A DNA stretch of 64,000 nucleotides from an uncultured Flavobacteriales bacterium. Its GTDB lineage: Bacteria > Bacteroidota > Bacteroidia > Flavobacteriales_D > Crocinitomicaceae. A program made the translations under genes and the position numbers. Below are positions 1 to 9,276 of the stretch, piece after piece. The stretch is from contig CALEIK010000016.1 in assembly GCA_937876195.1 (NCBI GenBank), positions 107,534-171,533 of the forward strand. Reading direction: 5' to 3'. The notes beneath the pieces are model-generated. The model worked only from the letters and a program-made list of their open reading frames with translations, had not been told where the DNA came from and ran no database searches. The stretch's first letter is position 1, and every line of letters starts with the position of its first letter.

Positions 1-1114
1 CTGTTTTTAAGTTAAGAGTGTCTATAATATTACTAAAATCCAATTCTGCGTGAATGCTTTCACTTGCATAATGTCTTCCCATCCCGTAATAAACCTGACC
101 ATTTTTATTGTGCTCAATGAGAATAGAAAAAACGTACTCATTCTGTTTTACCAAAATACCAATGTTCAGAATGTTCGATGATTCAGTCCAGTTGCCAACA
201 ATTTTATAATTAGGGAAATCTAGTTCTAAATTATGTTTCCATGAAATAAAAAAATCTTGAATTAGAGCATTCTCCAGTTCATCAAACTGATTCATAAGAC
301 TTTGAGCTTCTTCTTTCTTTGAAATTATTTCCTTCAATGCGATTTCTGGTTGAAGTTCATTCAACTTTAATTTGTTTTTAAGATACTCCTGTAGCTCCAT
401 ATTCATTTTTTTGTTGATTAATCTTAAACTGAAAACACCCTCTAAATGATCTATATACTGCTCAATTGCTGAAATTAGATACTTGTCTTTGATTCTTACT
501 TCAGGAAGAACCTTGTTCTTTAACCATGGCAGAATGTCATCCTTAAATGAAATGGTTAAAAAGCGATTTAGATAAATATCACTGTTAGCGTAATTTCCCC
601 AACTTTCAATTAATGGTTCTTTCTCGTAAGTGGGTGGTAGGTACAAAACATATATTTGCTCTGGATGAAAACCATCTTGGATATTAATATCAATATAGCG
701 TTTCAACTGACCGCCATTGTTAGCAATTTGATCCTTTGCATTGTGGACTTTATTCTCAATAATGATGGCATATTTATGTCCATCTCTTATCCATAAATCT
801 ATGCGTTTAAATTCTTGCGTTATTTGTGGGTTCTCGATTTTTATTTTCTGAAAATCCTCCTTATCAGTATACTTTTCAATAATAAAATTGAGAAAACTTT
901 GAAGAATTTCGAATTGATTGTTCCTAGGGTCTTGTTGCTGAAGTAATTTCTGTAAAATTCTGCTGTGCGCATTTTCATTCGCACGCAATTCATCTAAAAG
1001 ATTGATGTGGTAAGGAAGCTTTTCTTTATTCTTTTTGAACTCAATTGAATAGTCTCCTAAAAAGTTCAACAATTCATTTACTTCATTATTTTCATGATCT
1101 AGTTCTATATTCAT
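1..1114 (-). CDS. PD-(D/E)XK nuclease family protein, C-terminus cut by window edge
   Basis: Translating the minus strand from the ATG at 1114 gives an open frame of about 371 codons with no stop before the window edge, so the gene is partial. The protein begins MNIELDHENNEVNEL. Around residues 75-110 it carries RIDLWI, then a strand and IIENKV, which fits the D...ExK core of PD-(D/E)XK nucleases (PDDEXK_4-like proteins often annotated as hypothetical nucleases in defence islands). A ...HAKDQ-like segment follows the Lys. The family assignment rests on this motif alone. It lies downstream of, and in the same direction as, the restriction/CBASS operon but is separated from it by a terminator and about 1.1 kb of non-coding DNA. 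It is probably an independent transcript and possibly another defence nuclease. Confidence 0.7.
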   Translation of the reverse strand, partial: MNIELDHENNEVNELLNFLGDYSIEFKKNKEKLPYHINLLDELRANENAHSRILQKLLQQQDPRNNQFEILQSFLNFIIEKYTDKEDFQKIKIENPQITQEFKRIDLWIRDGHKYAIIIENKVHNAKDQIANNGGQLKRYIDINIQDGFHPEQIYVLYLPPTYEKEPLIESWGNYANSDIYLNRFLTISFKDDILPWLKNKVLPEVRIKDKYLISAIEQYIDHLEGVFSLRLINKKMNMELQEYLKNKLKLNELQPEIALKEIISKKEEAQSLMNQFDELENALIQDFFISWKHNLELDFPNYKIVGNWTESSNILNIGILVKQNEYVFSILIEHNKNGQVYYGMGRHYASESIHAELDFSNIIDTLNLKT

Positions 1115-1208
1115 CTATTTCAGTCTTGATCGTTTTTAAAGTTACGAGATTGATATGTGTCTGATTTCATCAATGTTCAAATATACTTGATTTTACTAAC
1201 TCATAACC

Positions 1209-1235
1209 AAAAAGCCCCCCGCGAAGCGGAGGGCT
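1209..1235 (-). terminator. Rho-independent terminator (minus strand)
   Basis: Arms 1213-1222 and 1226-1235 pair over 10 positions with one mismatch around a GAA loop. An A-run on the left reads as a U-tract on the minus strand. It would stop minus-strand transcripts arriving from the right before they enter the nuclease gene. Confidence 0.7.
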
Positions 1236-1307
1236 ACTAACCAAAATAAACCACGACTGAAATGACCAGCCACTGGATACCTGGTTATTTTAGTTCGGGG
1301 ATATTGG

Positions 1308-1511
1308 TTAGGGCCTATTGGAGGGCTTTTGGTGATTGGATTGATAATGATTCACGGACCACAGATATAATCGTACAAATTTGGCGCGTTCTGTTGTTCC
1401 GGGTTTGGAATCTATTGCACGTTGTTTAATGTAATCGATTTCGCTGATAAAAGATTTCTTATCTAACCTCATCAATAAGGCTTTTGTGACTGCTGGATTT
1501 ACATGATACAT
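1308..1511 (-). CDS. Small hypothetical protein (67 aa)
   Basis: The ORF starting with MYHVNPAVTKALLMRLDKK is 67 aa long. I chose this internal ATG because the upstream extension to 1655 is a low-complexity Phe/Lys-rich stretch unlike a protein. The sequence is basic, with helical-looking segments (KKSFISEIDYIKQRA) and no motif that I recognise. A terminator follows it directly, which supports a transcript here. It could also be a relic of the mobile DNA in the adjoining GC-rich stretch. Function unknown. Confidence 0.35.
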   Translation of the reverse strand: MYHVNPAVTKALLMRLDKKSFISEIDYIKQRAIDSKPGTTERAKFVRLYLWSVNHYQSNHQKPSNRP

Positions 1512-2654
1512 AATTATAGTTTTTAAATTAAGTTGCTTATCGTTCCTCTTCGCATATATTTCCAAAAGAAAAGGAGAAAAAAAACGACCATAAAAGGCCG
1601 AAAAAAAAGAAAAAAAGAAAGCCCATTTTTTAGGTGGATGGAGCCGAGATGTCAAGGTTTTTGGAATAAAAATTTTGGTTTGAAAAGTGTTTTTTGATTA
1701 TAGTATTCGTGTTATTTCGGGTGGAGCCCCTCGACTTGGCTCGGGATAAAATTTTTATTTCAAAACCCGTAGGGCTTGACCTTTATATCTTGGCGGAAGC
1801 CACCTACCTTTGCTGTCATTTTTTTATTTTTGATTGTCATCAGTTGGCAGAAATGTGATAAAGAAGGATTTATCAATGAGATAGTTCTTGAATCGAAGGG
1901 ATGAACTAAACAGGTTTAAGAAAAGGGGGAATTCATTACCAAAAAAGGATAATGCGAAGAAATAAGCTCGATGATTAGAAAGAGCGTTATTTCGGAGACG
2001 CGAGCCGTCCGCGAGTGGAGCGAAGGTGAAAGCCAGAGGTGGATGGGGAGCAGACAACTGGCGACCTATGCAATTTGCACAAGGGCTTGGCGGAGTTTTT
2101 GACTTTCGAAGGTATAATCGTTTTCAAGGGTAAGTGTTTTTTTGTGCAGAGTAACGGAGCAAAAAATAAGCTTACGCTTGACTATCGCAAACGTCAATCG
2201 AAGGATAGATTTTAGATGCCTAGTGAGGGAGTTTACGGACGAACTTGGCATTTCCTCACGGTAAACTTCAAAAACTGTGACAAGCCCGCAGCCTGAGCGA
2301 CTAGCAGGCGAGCATTAACACAAGCGGCGGCTGACCCCTGATTATTAAACGCGACGAAGGAGCAACCAAATTGGGGTTTCAGGGGGAAGGAGTAGCCGCG
2401 ACTGAGTGAGGAAGAGCCCCCGAGAAGAAAGCAAGTGGAGCTGGGCGCGCGGAATTCTGAGCACGACCAAAGCGAAACGGTGCAAACAAGCCCGGAACGC
2501 AGTGGAGCTTTGTATAGGCTTGTTTGGATGCTTTCTGAACAGGGTGGTGATGACGAACGAAGACCTTATTTCCCCCTCTTAAACCTGTTTCTCGTTTAGA
2601 GGAAATGTTATTCGAAGGTAGTTGTTAAGACAAGAAATACTATAAATTTAGTAA
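1512..2654. other. GC-rich non-coding region with inverted repeats
   Basis: About 1.1 kb with no convincing gene. The part from about 1960 to 2560 is clearly richer in G and C than its surroundings. It contains an outer stem 2327-2332/2394-2399 (GCGGCT/AGCCGC) enclosing 2334-2341/2379-2386 (ACCCCTGA/TCAGGGGG-type), and a second inverted repeat 2484-2492/2517-2525 (AAACAAGCC/GGCTTGTTT). The short frames inside are repetitive in composition and unlike coding sequence. It may be a structured RNA, or a non-coding remnant (for example a transfer or replication region) of an integrative element. The sequence does not decide between these. Confidence 0.5.
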
Positions 2655-3353
2655 TCAAGCCAACAACTTCTCTAACTTATCTTTCCATTTCTCCCAGTTA
2701 GGCATTTCCTTGGTTTGTAGGTCGATGAATTTTTGGGTGTGGTCATGGTGGATTAGATGACACAGTTCATGGGTGATTACGTATTCAATACACGCTTTGG
2801 GTGCTTTGATTAATTCAGGGTTGAGTATAATTTTACCTTTAGGAGTACAGCTACCCCATCTTCGGGTCATGTCCATTAAATAAATCCCTTTGGGTTCGAC
2901 ATTGTATTTTTTGAAACGCTGGATAATTGGTTCAGCAATCTCAGCAAATTTGATTTTTGCTTTTTCTTTGTACCAGGCTTTTAATAGGATTTCTGCTTTC
3001 GATTTGTCTTGGATACAAATTTCAATAATTCTTCCCTTGTACTTCACCTCTGACTTTTTGGCTTCGGTTAATTTTAATTGGTATTGACGCCCCATGTACA
3101 AATGGGTTTCGCCAGAAATGTATTTTCGTTTGGTTGTTTTCGGAAAGAATCCTAGGAAATACGACTGTTGTTTTAATATCCACGGTGCTTTCTTATACAC
3201 GCGTTCAATAATGGTATCAATAGAGGAGTCTAAGGGAGCTTTTACAATTACTTCCATTTCAGGATTTACTGTAATACCGAGTGTTTTACGTTCAGAATAC
3301 ACTAAATCAAACGCAATGTGTTTTGACCCAAATTGTATGGATTGACGACTCAT
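2655..3353 (-). CDS. YgjP/SprT-like M48-type zinc metallopeptidase (DUF45)
   Basis: This 232-aa soluble protein carries the zinc-protease helix HELCHLIHHDHTQKF near residues 195-209. The motif RRWGSC lies about 30 residues before it, as is typical of the YgjP/DUF45 family. Its length is normal for the family. The start overlaps the hsdR stop by four bases (ATGA arrangement), so the two are translationally coupled and this is the last gene of the operon. Genes of this family often follow hsdR in type I restriction loci. The substrate is unknown, and proteolytic control of HsdR or processing of a defence protein are guesses. Family call is secure, role is inference. Confidence 0.85.
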   Translation of the reverse strand: MSRQSIQFGSKHIAFDLVYSERKTLGITVNPEMEVIVKAPLDSSIDTIIERVYKKAPWILKQQSYFLGFFPKTTKRKYISGETHLYMGRQYQLKLTEAKKSEVKYKGRIIEICIQDKSKAEILLKAWYKEKAKIKFAEIAEPIIQRFKKYNVEPKGIYLMDMTRRWGSCTPKGKIILNPELIKAPKACIEYVITHELCHLIHHDHTQKFIDLQTKEMPNWEKWKDKLEKLLA

Positions 3354-6300
3354 TTGTAGCGAATTTTAGCAACTTCCACTATCTGTTCTGCGATTCGGTC
3401 GATTTCTTCAAATGATAACGAGAGGTTGTATTTATCTCTTAAATCATCAATGAGGTAATCCCCAATTAAATGAATCATTTTACGTGTAACATCAATTTTA
3501 TTTTGCCAATCTACTTCTAACATCGGTAAAATGATGTTGTCTGAAGCCAATGCAATTTCGGTAGACCACATTTTTAGTTCATCTTGGCTTTTTGTTTTTT
3601 CCTTTAGATCTGTTAATGCGATACCGTAAAAAGCTCTTGCCACATCACGTTCTTTTAATTCTTCTGGTATATCTGAATCGGTTTTAGACAATACTTGCTC
3701 ATTAATTTCACGCACTTTATTTAAGTATTCTAATTCGGTTAAACGACCGATTTCATATTCAGAAATGGTCTCACGCAGCATATCCGAAAACTTCTTGTAA
3801 AAGGCTGGGTCTTCTTCCATTTTCTCCGTAATATGCTTGGATGTTCTGGAAGCAATTTTATCTGCTTTGGCTGCTGTTCCAATCGTTTTTTCAACCTCAT
3901 CTTGGAAAGCATCTTTGTCGAAAATGTTAACGAGTTCGGTAATTGGTTCTACTTTTTCAGTAGTGACATGCGTGTCTATCAATTTTTGAATTTGACCTTC
4001 ATACTGCTTGTAATCGATGCGGTCAGAATAGCGCTGAACTACAGCTGAACGCAATTTCATGAAGAAGGTTAAATCTTCTTTGTATCGCTCTAGTTCTTTT
4101 TCAGGTGTATTTCGGTGAAATTCAATTGCTGACAAGGCAAGTTTAAGAATACGTGCATAAGTGGCTAATTTATCATAGAAAATTACGCGAATTGCTTCGT
4201 CTCTTAACAACTGCTGATAGGCTTCTGCATCCCGTTTGTTCTTAACTTCTTTGAATAAATCCCACAATTCAGCATGCTTTTGTGGTAGTTGTTTTATCTC
4301 TTCATTGATGTTAACCATTGTTCCTTTCAAATCGTCCGCATCAAATTCATCAAATGAAGAATAGGTTTCCAATGCATCATCTAATGCGCCTAAAACGCCG
4401 TAATAATCGACAATATAACCGTAGTCTTTGTCAGGGTATATTCGATTAACTCGTGCTATGGCTTGTAGAAGCGTATGTCCTTGTAATCTACGAGTTAGGT
4501 ACAACACGGTATTTCTTGGTGCATCAAATCCTGTCAATAGTTTGTCCACTACAACAATGATTTCGGGATGCTCTGAATAGGTGTAACTGTTGACAATGTT
4601 CTTTTGGTATTTGTCTGGAGTTCCGTGTTGGTCCATCATTTTATGCCAAAAAGTTTTCACATCGTTGGACGTTGTACCGTAAGCACTTTCTTCACCTTCT
4701 CTATCGTCTGGAGGTGAAATCACTACATCTGATGTAACAATACCGATTTCATCTAAATACTTCTTGTACTTAATAGCAGCTTCTTTGGATTGTGTTACCA
4801 ATTGCCCTTTGAATGGTGTGCCTTGAAAATTATCCTTATAATGCTTGCTGATGTCCCAACAAATTGCATATATTTTTTGATCAGCAATGTTCAGCTGGTC
4901 TTTGCGACTTAGTTTTTTCTTTAAATCCGTTTTTTCGTAATCGTTTAATGGTTCTGATACCATTCCAAAATAATTGTCTAAAGGTCCTGCATTAACATTT
5001 TGGTAAGCATGGCGACCTTCGTACATCAAAGGCACAACGGCTTTATCTTGAACGGCTTTATCGACCGTGTAATGATCGATTAGCGTTCCAAACTTGTTCA
5101 GTGTGTTTTTGTCCTTTTTAAATAATGGTGTTCCTGTTAACGCAATGTAACACGCGTTTGGCAAGGCTTTTTGCATTTCAATATTGAATGTTCCGTGTTG
5201 GGTTCGGTGTCCTTCATCCACTAAAACAAAGATGTTTGGACTTTCCAATGGTTCTCGCAATTTGCGAACTGCCGTTTCAAATTTATTAATGATGGTCGTA
5301 ATCACCGCATCGCTTTTGCTTTGCAGGTGTTCCACAAGCTTGGAACCTGTACTTGCGTTCAATACAGGCATACCACATTTTCGAAATGTCTCAGTAATTT
5401 GCGTGTCCAAATCGGTACGGTCGGTTACCAAAATAATTTTAGGATTCAAGATGTTTTTATCCATGGCAATTGCTTGTGCCAGCATTACCATTGTTAACGA
5501 TTTACCACTTCCTTGTGTGTGCCAGATGACACCTCCTTTGCGTTTACCTTGATCGAGTTGTTGAATTTGAGCAATGGTCTTTTTGATGGCGAAATACTGT
5601 TGGTAGCGCGCTATTTTTTTTGAACCATTGTCAAACAAGATAAAGTTATACGTGAAATCCAATAAGCGTTCTGGACGACATAGCCCGTACAGGTAAGCGT
5701 CCTGTACTGTAGGTAGAATCTCTTCTTTTTCCACATTCTCAAAGTAACCACGAACATAGCTAAAGCGTTCATTGAACAATTTGGATTTCACCTCCAATGA
5801 CATCGGTATATTTCGCAAACGTTTTACTTCTTGTTCATACACTGTTTTTGCCTCATTGGAAGAAAATTTCTCCTCCCAATGTGCCCAAAATTTTTCTGGT
5901 GTTCCTGTAGAAGCATAGCGACCTTCGTTGGTTGAAAGACTCAACAATGTTTGTGGGTACATGTATAAATTTCGAATTCCGTCTTCTTGCTGGTTCCGCA
6001 AATGTTGTGATACTGCTTGTTGAATTGGATCCTTCATATCAGGGCGTTTGCACTCTATCACAGCAAATGGAATTCCGTTGACAAACAATACTAAATCTGG
6101 GCGGTAATGTTCTTTACTTCCAGCCCGCATGACAGAAAACTCTTCTGTGACATGAAATACATTGTTTTCACTATTCTTCCAGTCGATGTATTGCAGCGTA
6201 AAACTTTTTTTATCTCCATCTACAATTTGTTCCAGGGCTTTGCCTAGTGATATCAAGTTGTACACTTTTTCTGAAGCAGAGATATAACCATCTACCAAGG

Positions 6301-6556
6301 GTACTTCTTTTAGTGCGCGAATTCCTGCTTCAATATTAGCATCACTGAAATAGCTTGTTTTCGACGAAGACAACTGAATGCTATTGATTTCCTTGAGTTG
6401 TTTACGCAACACCTCATCCAAAAGTACATTGGATGTTTTGTTACCACGTGCTTGTAAAGCTTCCTCTTGCGAGAGGTAAGTGTAGCCCATGTTTACTAGC
6501 ATTTGTAATGCTGGAATTTGGGATATGTGGTCTTCTTTGAAACTTGGTGTGTCCAT
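3350..6556 (-). CDS. hsdR: Type I restriction endonuclease subunit R
   Basis: This 1068-aa protein is the motor and nuclease subunit of a type I restriction enzyme. The N-terminal PD-(D/E)XK nuclease shows Asp154 and the pair Glu168/Lys170 (RPDLVLF ... VIECKRP). The SF2 helicase part has Walker A TQGSGKS near residue 350, the Walker B variant VDEGHR near 447, and a motif VI segment ARVNRIYP near 705. A helical C-terminal region that would contact the methylase core follows. All key residues are present, so it should be active. Its ATG shares one base with the stop of the GGDEF gene upstream, and its stop overlaps the metallopeptidase start. Unusually, hsdR is separated from hsdM and hsdS by CBASS-like genes. 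Confidence 0.96.
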   Translation of the reverse strand: MDTPSFKEDHISQIPALQMLVNMGYTYLSQEEALQARGNKTSNVLLDEVLRKQLKEINSIQLSSSKTSYFSDANIEAGIRALKEVPLVDGYISASEKVYNLISLGKALEQIVDGDKKSFTLQYIDWKNSENNVFHVTEEFSVMRAGSKEHYRPDLVLFVNGIPFAVIECKRPDMKDPIQQAVSQHLRNQQEDGIRNLYMYPQTLLSLSTNEGRYASTGTPEKFWAHWEEKFSSNEAKTVYEQEVKRLRNIPMSLEVKSKLFNERFSYVRGYFENVEKEEILPTVQDAYLYGLCRPERLLDFTYNFILFDNGSKKIARYQQYFAIKKTIAQIQQLDQGKRKGGVIWHTQGSGKSLTMVMLAQAIAMDKNILNPKIILVTDRTDLDTQITETFRKCGMPVLNASTGSKLVEHLQSKSDAVITTIINKFETAVRKLREPLESPNIFVLVDEGHRTQHGTFNIEMQKALPNACYIALTGTPLFKKDKNTLNKFGTLIDHYTVDKAVQDKAVVPLMYEGRHAYQNVNAGPLDNYFGMVSEPLNDYEKTDLKKKLSRKDQLNIADQKIYAICWDISKHYKDNFQGTPFKGQLVTQSKEAAIKYKKYLDEIGIVTSDVVISPPDDREGEESAYGTTSNDVKTFWHKMMDQHGTPDKYQKNIVNSYTYSEHPEIIVVVDKLLTGFDAPRNTVLYLTRRLQGHTLLQAIARVNRIYPDKDYGYIVDYYGVLGALDDALETYSSFDEFDADDLKGTMVNINEEIKQLPQKHAELWDLFKEVKNKRDAEAYQQLLRDEAIRVIFYDKLATYARILKLALSAIEFHRNTPEKELERYKEDLTFFMKLRSAVVQRYSDRIDYKQYEGQIQKLIDTHVTTEKVEPITELVNIFDKDAFQDEVEKTIGTAAKADKIASRTSKHITEKMEEDPAFYKKFSDMLRETISEYEIGRLTELEYLNKVREINEQVLSKTDSDIPEELKERDVARAFYGIALTDLKEKTKSQDELKMWSTEIALASDNIILPMLEVDWQNKIDVTRKMIHLIGDYLIDDLRDKYNLSLSFEEIDRIAEQIVEVAKIRYK

Positions 6557-7317
6557 TAAACAATTGATTTCGTGTTATTCTTACCTGCAATTTTCTTTGC
6601 TTCATTGAGTGCATCAATTACTCTATCGGTTATGGATGTATTATCATCATTATTTTTGAATTCAGTTACACCGCAACAAACTGTTAACCGATGATTTTTG
6701 CCATCAACAGAAAACAGGTTTTTTTGAATCAATTTCCGTTTTCTTTCTGCTGCTTGCATTGCTTGACTTAACGTTGTATCATAAGCTACAACTAAAAATT
6801 CATCCCCTCTATTGAAGTAGCGAAAAGTCTCGTCCGTAACTCTTTTATCATTACCTAATAGTTCGCCTAATTTCTTCAGTATTTGGTCAGCTACATTAAA
6901 TCCATAAAGTGTATTGAAGTTTTTGAAACCATCAATATCAATAATTATTAGAGAAAGTGATTCTGACTTATTCTTCGCCTCTTGTAATTTTAGATTCAAA
7001 TACTCACTTAGTGCTTTATGATTTTTTAGACCTGTAAGTTCATCTGTATGATTGTCGTTTATAACTATACGTATTTTTTTTCGGAAATATCTGCTAACAA
7101 TGAAAGTTGTAATAGTAATTAGGATAATAGCCGAAATGACAATTGTATAAGTAGAAATATAGTGTTGTGCTAAAAACAAAGTTTTTACATATGGAATCCA
7201 TTTTATTGGAATCAGCACGATTAATGTAATGATGAGCCATTTCAATAAATCATAAATGCCTTTTGATAAAGCATCATTCTTAAACTTCTTAATTGAATCT
7301 CTAAAGTAATTTGCCAT
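6556..7317 (-). CDS. Membrane-anchored GGDEF (diguanylate cyclase-like) protein
   Basis: This 253-aa protein has two predicted membrane segments (about residues 24-42 and 54-75) and then one GGDEF domain. Visible landmarks are DELTGLKNHKAL, the metal-binding IIDIDGF (Asp127/Asp129) and the signature RGDEF at 170-174. The signature is preceded by FRYFN, two residues longer than the usual FRY-GGDEF spacing. An RxxD sequence (RVTD) stands 7 residues before it instead of the canonical 5, so a standard I-site is doubtful. RGDEF is a known active variant, so nucleotide cyclase activity is plausible. It lies 10 bp after a CD-NTase gene and touches hsdR. A GGDEF protein is uncommon in Flavobacteriia and odd inside a restriction/CBASS operon. 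Product and target are unknown. Confidence 0.85.
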   Translation of the reverse strand: MANYFRDSIKKFKNDALSKGIYDLLKWLIITLIVLIPIKWIPYVKTLFLAQHYISTYTIVISAIILITITTFIVSRYFRKKIRIVINDNHTDELTGLKNHKALSEYLNLKLQEAKNKSESLSLIIIDIDGFKNFNTLYGFNVADQILKKLGELLGNDKRVTDETFRYFNRGDEFLVVAYDTTLSQAMQAAERKRKLIQKNLFSVDGKNHRLTVCCGVTEFKNNDDNTSITDRVIDALNEAKKIAGKNNTKSIV

Positions 7318-7327
7318 GACTATCTAT

Positions 7328-8191
7328 TTATTTAACAGGAAACTTATCTCCAAACAACTGTTTCCAAATGTTCAAAGCCTTTTGATTACTATTTGTTCGA
7401 ATTGCTTGTTCTGCTTCCTTGAGCATTTGTCTGAATACCTCTTTAAATTTCGACCTCTGATCAAAATCCAATTTTAATAAATTGTCTTGTGGTGTTGCAG
7501 GATTCATTACAGTTGTATTAGAAAACCCACCTCCAAAAGTGCTTTCAATCGCTTTGGCTGTTTCAAAAAATGCTTTATCATCCCGGCTATTCGGTTTGTA
7601 ATTATTTGCAACCCAAACAGTGAATGAGATACCATTCGGCATTTTTCTGTTCCGCTGATATGCCCAAGCTTTAAAGTATTTCACCAGCCGTATTAGTTGC
7701 CCATTCTTGTCTTTTCTCTTCTCAAACCAATCACACAGTTCTTTAGGGTCACTTTGTAGCCAACCTTTCTTTGTAGCTAGAAAGGGATGTTTGTCTTGGG
7801 GTGTTTTATAATACACCGGTAAGTCAATATCATAATCACCTTGGTAAATGACACGGATACACTTCTCTCTGTGCTCAACGCCACCTATAGTGCGTCCATT
7901 TACAGCATTGTGAACATTTTTCTGTAAACTCAATGACTCAATTTTGGGTTTCTCCAGAAAATAAATACCTAAGTCAACATCATAAGTGCCATTCTTTTTT
8001 ACTACCATAGTTCCCATTTTATAAGAACCCTGGATATAAAATTTTGGTGTAAGGAATTTTGCATGTGATTTAAAATGGTCACGAATACGATTCTCTAATG
8101 CTATGCGTGAAGCAATCAGCTTTTTCTTTTTGGCTGGACTAAGCGAAATAGCCCGTTCAAACTGCAAAAATTGCTTATGTGAGTTTCCCAT
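7328..8191 (-). CDS. CD-NTase (CBASS-type nucleotidyltransferase), 287 aa
   Basis: A compact nucleotidyltransferase of the cGAS/DncV-like superfamily. The helix-turn motif GSYKMGT is at 55-61, the catalytic DVD at 71-73, and the third carboxylate in YDIDLPVYY at about 121-123, so the metal triad is intact. The following segment (LIRLVKYFKAWAYQRN) matches the helical second lobe of these enzymes. It sits 11 bp downstream of a CapV-like phospholipase, the usual partner of cyclases that make cyclic dinucleotides such as cGAMP in CBASS. The exact clade and product cannot be read from sequence by eye. Part of the composite defence operon. Confidence 0.85.
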   Translation of the reverse strand: MGNSHKQFLQFERAISLSPAKKKKLIASRIALENRIRDHFKSHAKFLTPKFYIQGSYKMGTMVVKKNGTYDVDLGIYFLEKPKIESLSLQKNVHNAVNGRTIGGVEHREKCIRVIYQGDYDIDLPVYYKTPQDKHPFLATKKGWLQSDPKELCDWFEKRKDKNGQLIRLVKYFKAWAYQRNRKMPNGISFTVWVANNYKPNSRDDKAFFETAKAIESTFGGGFSNTTVMNPATPQDNLLKLDFDQRSKFKEVFRQMLKEAEQAIRTNSNQKALNIWKQLFGDKFPVK

Positions 8192-8202
8192 TATGCTATG
8201 AA

Positions 8203-9276
8203 TTACTTAGTATCAAAAAATTTACTGCCACTCCCAAAATTCTTAATAATATTGGTAGCATTGTTTTGAAATTCTATGTTGGCTTTCTCAGCCAGTTTTT
8301 TTAGTTTATTCTTATCTGTTTCGTCCATTTCTATCGGACAACTTTCATCTAATTGTGTGTCAATTCTTATATAGCCAAAGTTGTCAGGTTCTCTTCTATC
8401 AATGCCGTTTTTTAAGATGCTAATTAAGTTCTGAACTTGTTGCGTTTGCCCTTGCATAAAAACTTCAATAAGCCGTTTCTTACCATCTTCAAGCATCCAG
8501 TAATGAATACCATATTTTACCCGATGTTTCTTCTTCTTGTCTATTCCAGCATCACAAAAACGTTGATGTCCTGTTCCAATTGATAATACAGAAAGATCTT
8601 TCAGCTCAAGATTGAAAGCTTTTTTTGCTTCGATAATTCCGTTAAGTGTTGGATTGTTAGCAAACACGCCACCGTCCACCTTATTCTGAAACGGCTTTTC
8701 TAAACCGTTCAAATCAGTGTAAGAAGCGGAATAAGGGTCGAAATAGGTGGGTGCTGCCGAAGTGGCTAATGCAGCCTGATAAGCAGGAATATGAAAATCT
8801 CTAACAAATGCTTCATGGTAATTACTTTTTAATACAGAAGGTCTGCCTTCCATTAAATCGTAAATTGGTATAGCGACATGTGTTTTACAATGCTTAAGTC
8901 TTGGGTCTTCTCCATCGTCACCACTATGATAAGAGCGGTATTTTTCTTTGATTAACTTTTCTAATGCGTCACGTTTGTGTGCAGCATATTTGAATCGTTT
9001 CAGAAAACCCTTTTTATTTCCAAAAATCACATGGGCATTATCCAAATAGAGTTCGTAAATCTCTTTTGCTGGAATACCCAATGCCAAGGCAATAGCCATA
9101 ATGCCACCTGTGGAAGTTCCACAGATCAAATCGAAGTTCTGATATACCTGCCATTTTTCAACGCCTTTGGCTTTTAATTCGGCTTCATAGTTGGCTAAGA
9201 ACATGGCCGGAAAAATGCCTCTTATGCCGCCACCGTCAATGGATAAAATTTTAAATTTATTTTCTTCTTTATTCAT
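8203..9276 (-). CDS. capV: CapV-like patatin phospholipase (CBASS effector)
   Basis: This 357-aa patatin-like lipase has an oxyanion loop DGGGIRG at residues 14-20, the nucleophile elbow GTSTGG with Ser55, and the catalytic Asp201 in DGGVFANNP. The Ser-Asp dyad is complete. In CBASS, such phospholipases bind a cyclic dinucleotide and then degrade the inner membrane to abort infection. The next gene downstream is a CD-NTase, giving a two-gene effector-cyclase pair. Upstream, the start overlaps by a few bases the stop of a one-TM protein. The family call is strong. Activation by a cyclic nucleotide is inferred from the neighbouring cyclase. Confidence 0.9.
   Translation of the reverse strand: MNKEENKFKILSIDGGGIRGIFPAMFLANYEAELKAKGVEKWQVYQNFDLICGTSTGGIMAIALALGIPAKEIYELYLDNAHVIFGNKKGFLKRFKYAAHKRDALEKLIKEKYRSYHSGDDGEDPRLKHCKTHVAIPIYDLMEGRPSVLKSNYHEAFVRDFHIPAYQAALATSAAPTYFDPYSASYTDLNGLEKPFQNKVDGGVFANNPTLNGIIEAKKAFNLELKDLSVLSIGTGHQRFCDAGIDKKKKHRVKYGIHYWMLEDGKKRLIEVFMQGQTQQVQNLISILKNGIDRREPDNFGYIRIDTQLDESCPIEMDETDKNKLKKLAEKANIEFQNNATNIIKNFGSGSKFFDTK

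Noticed and set aside
1824..2251. Two short minus-strand frames in the GC-rich block
   Set aside because: Composition and residues (runs of Ser, Phe, Leu) look like accidental frames in structured DNA, with no family resemblance.
1512..2654. Retron or group II intron RNA
   Set aside because: No reverse transcriptase gene lies near, so the structured look alone is not enough.
6556..7317. mCpol/Panoptes-type minimal CRISPR polymerase
   Set aside because: The protein is membrane-anchored with ordinary diguanylate-cyclase motifs and is not next to a two-TM beta effector of that type.
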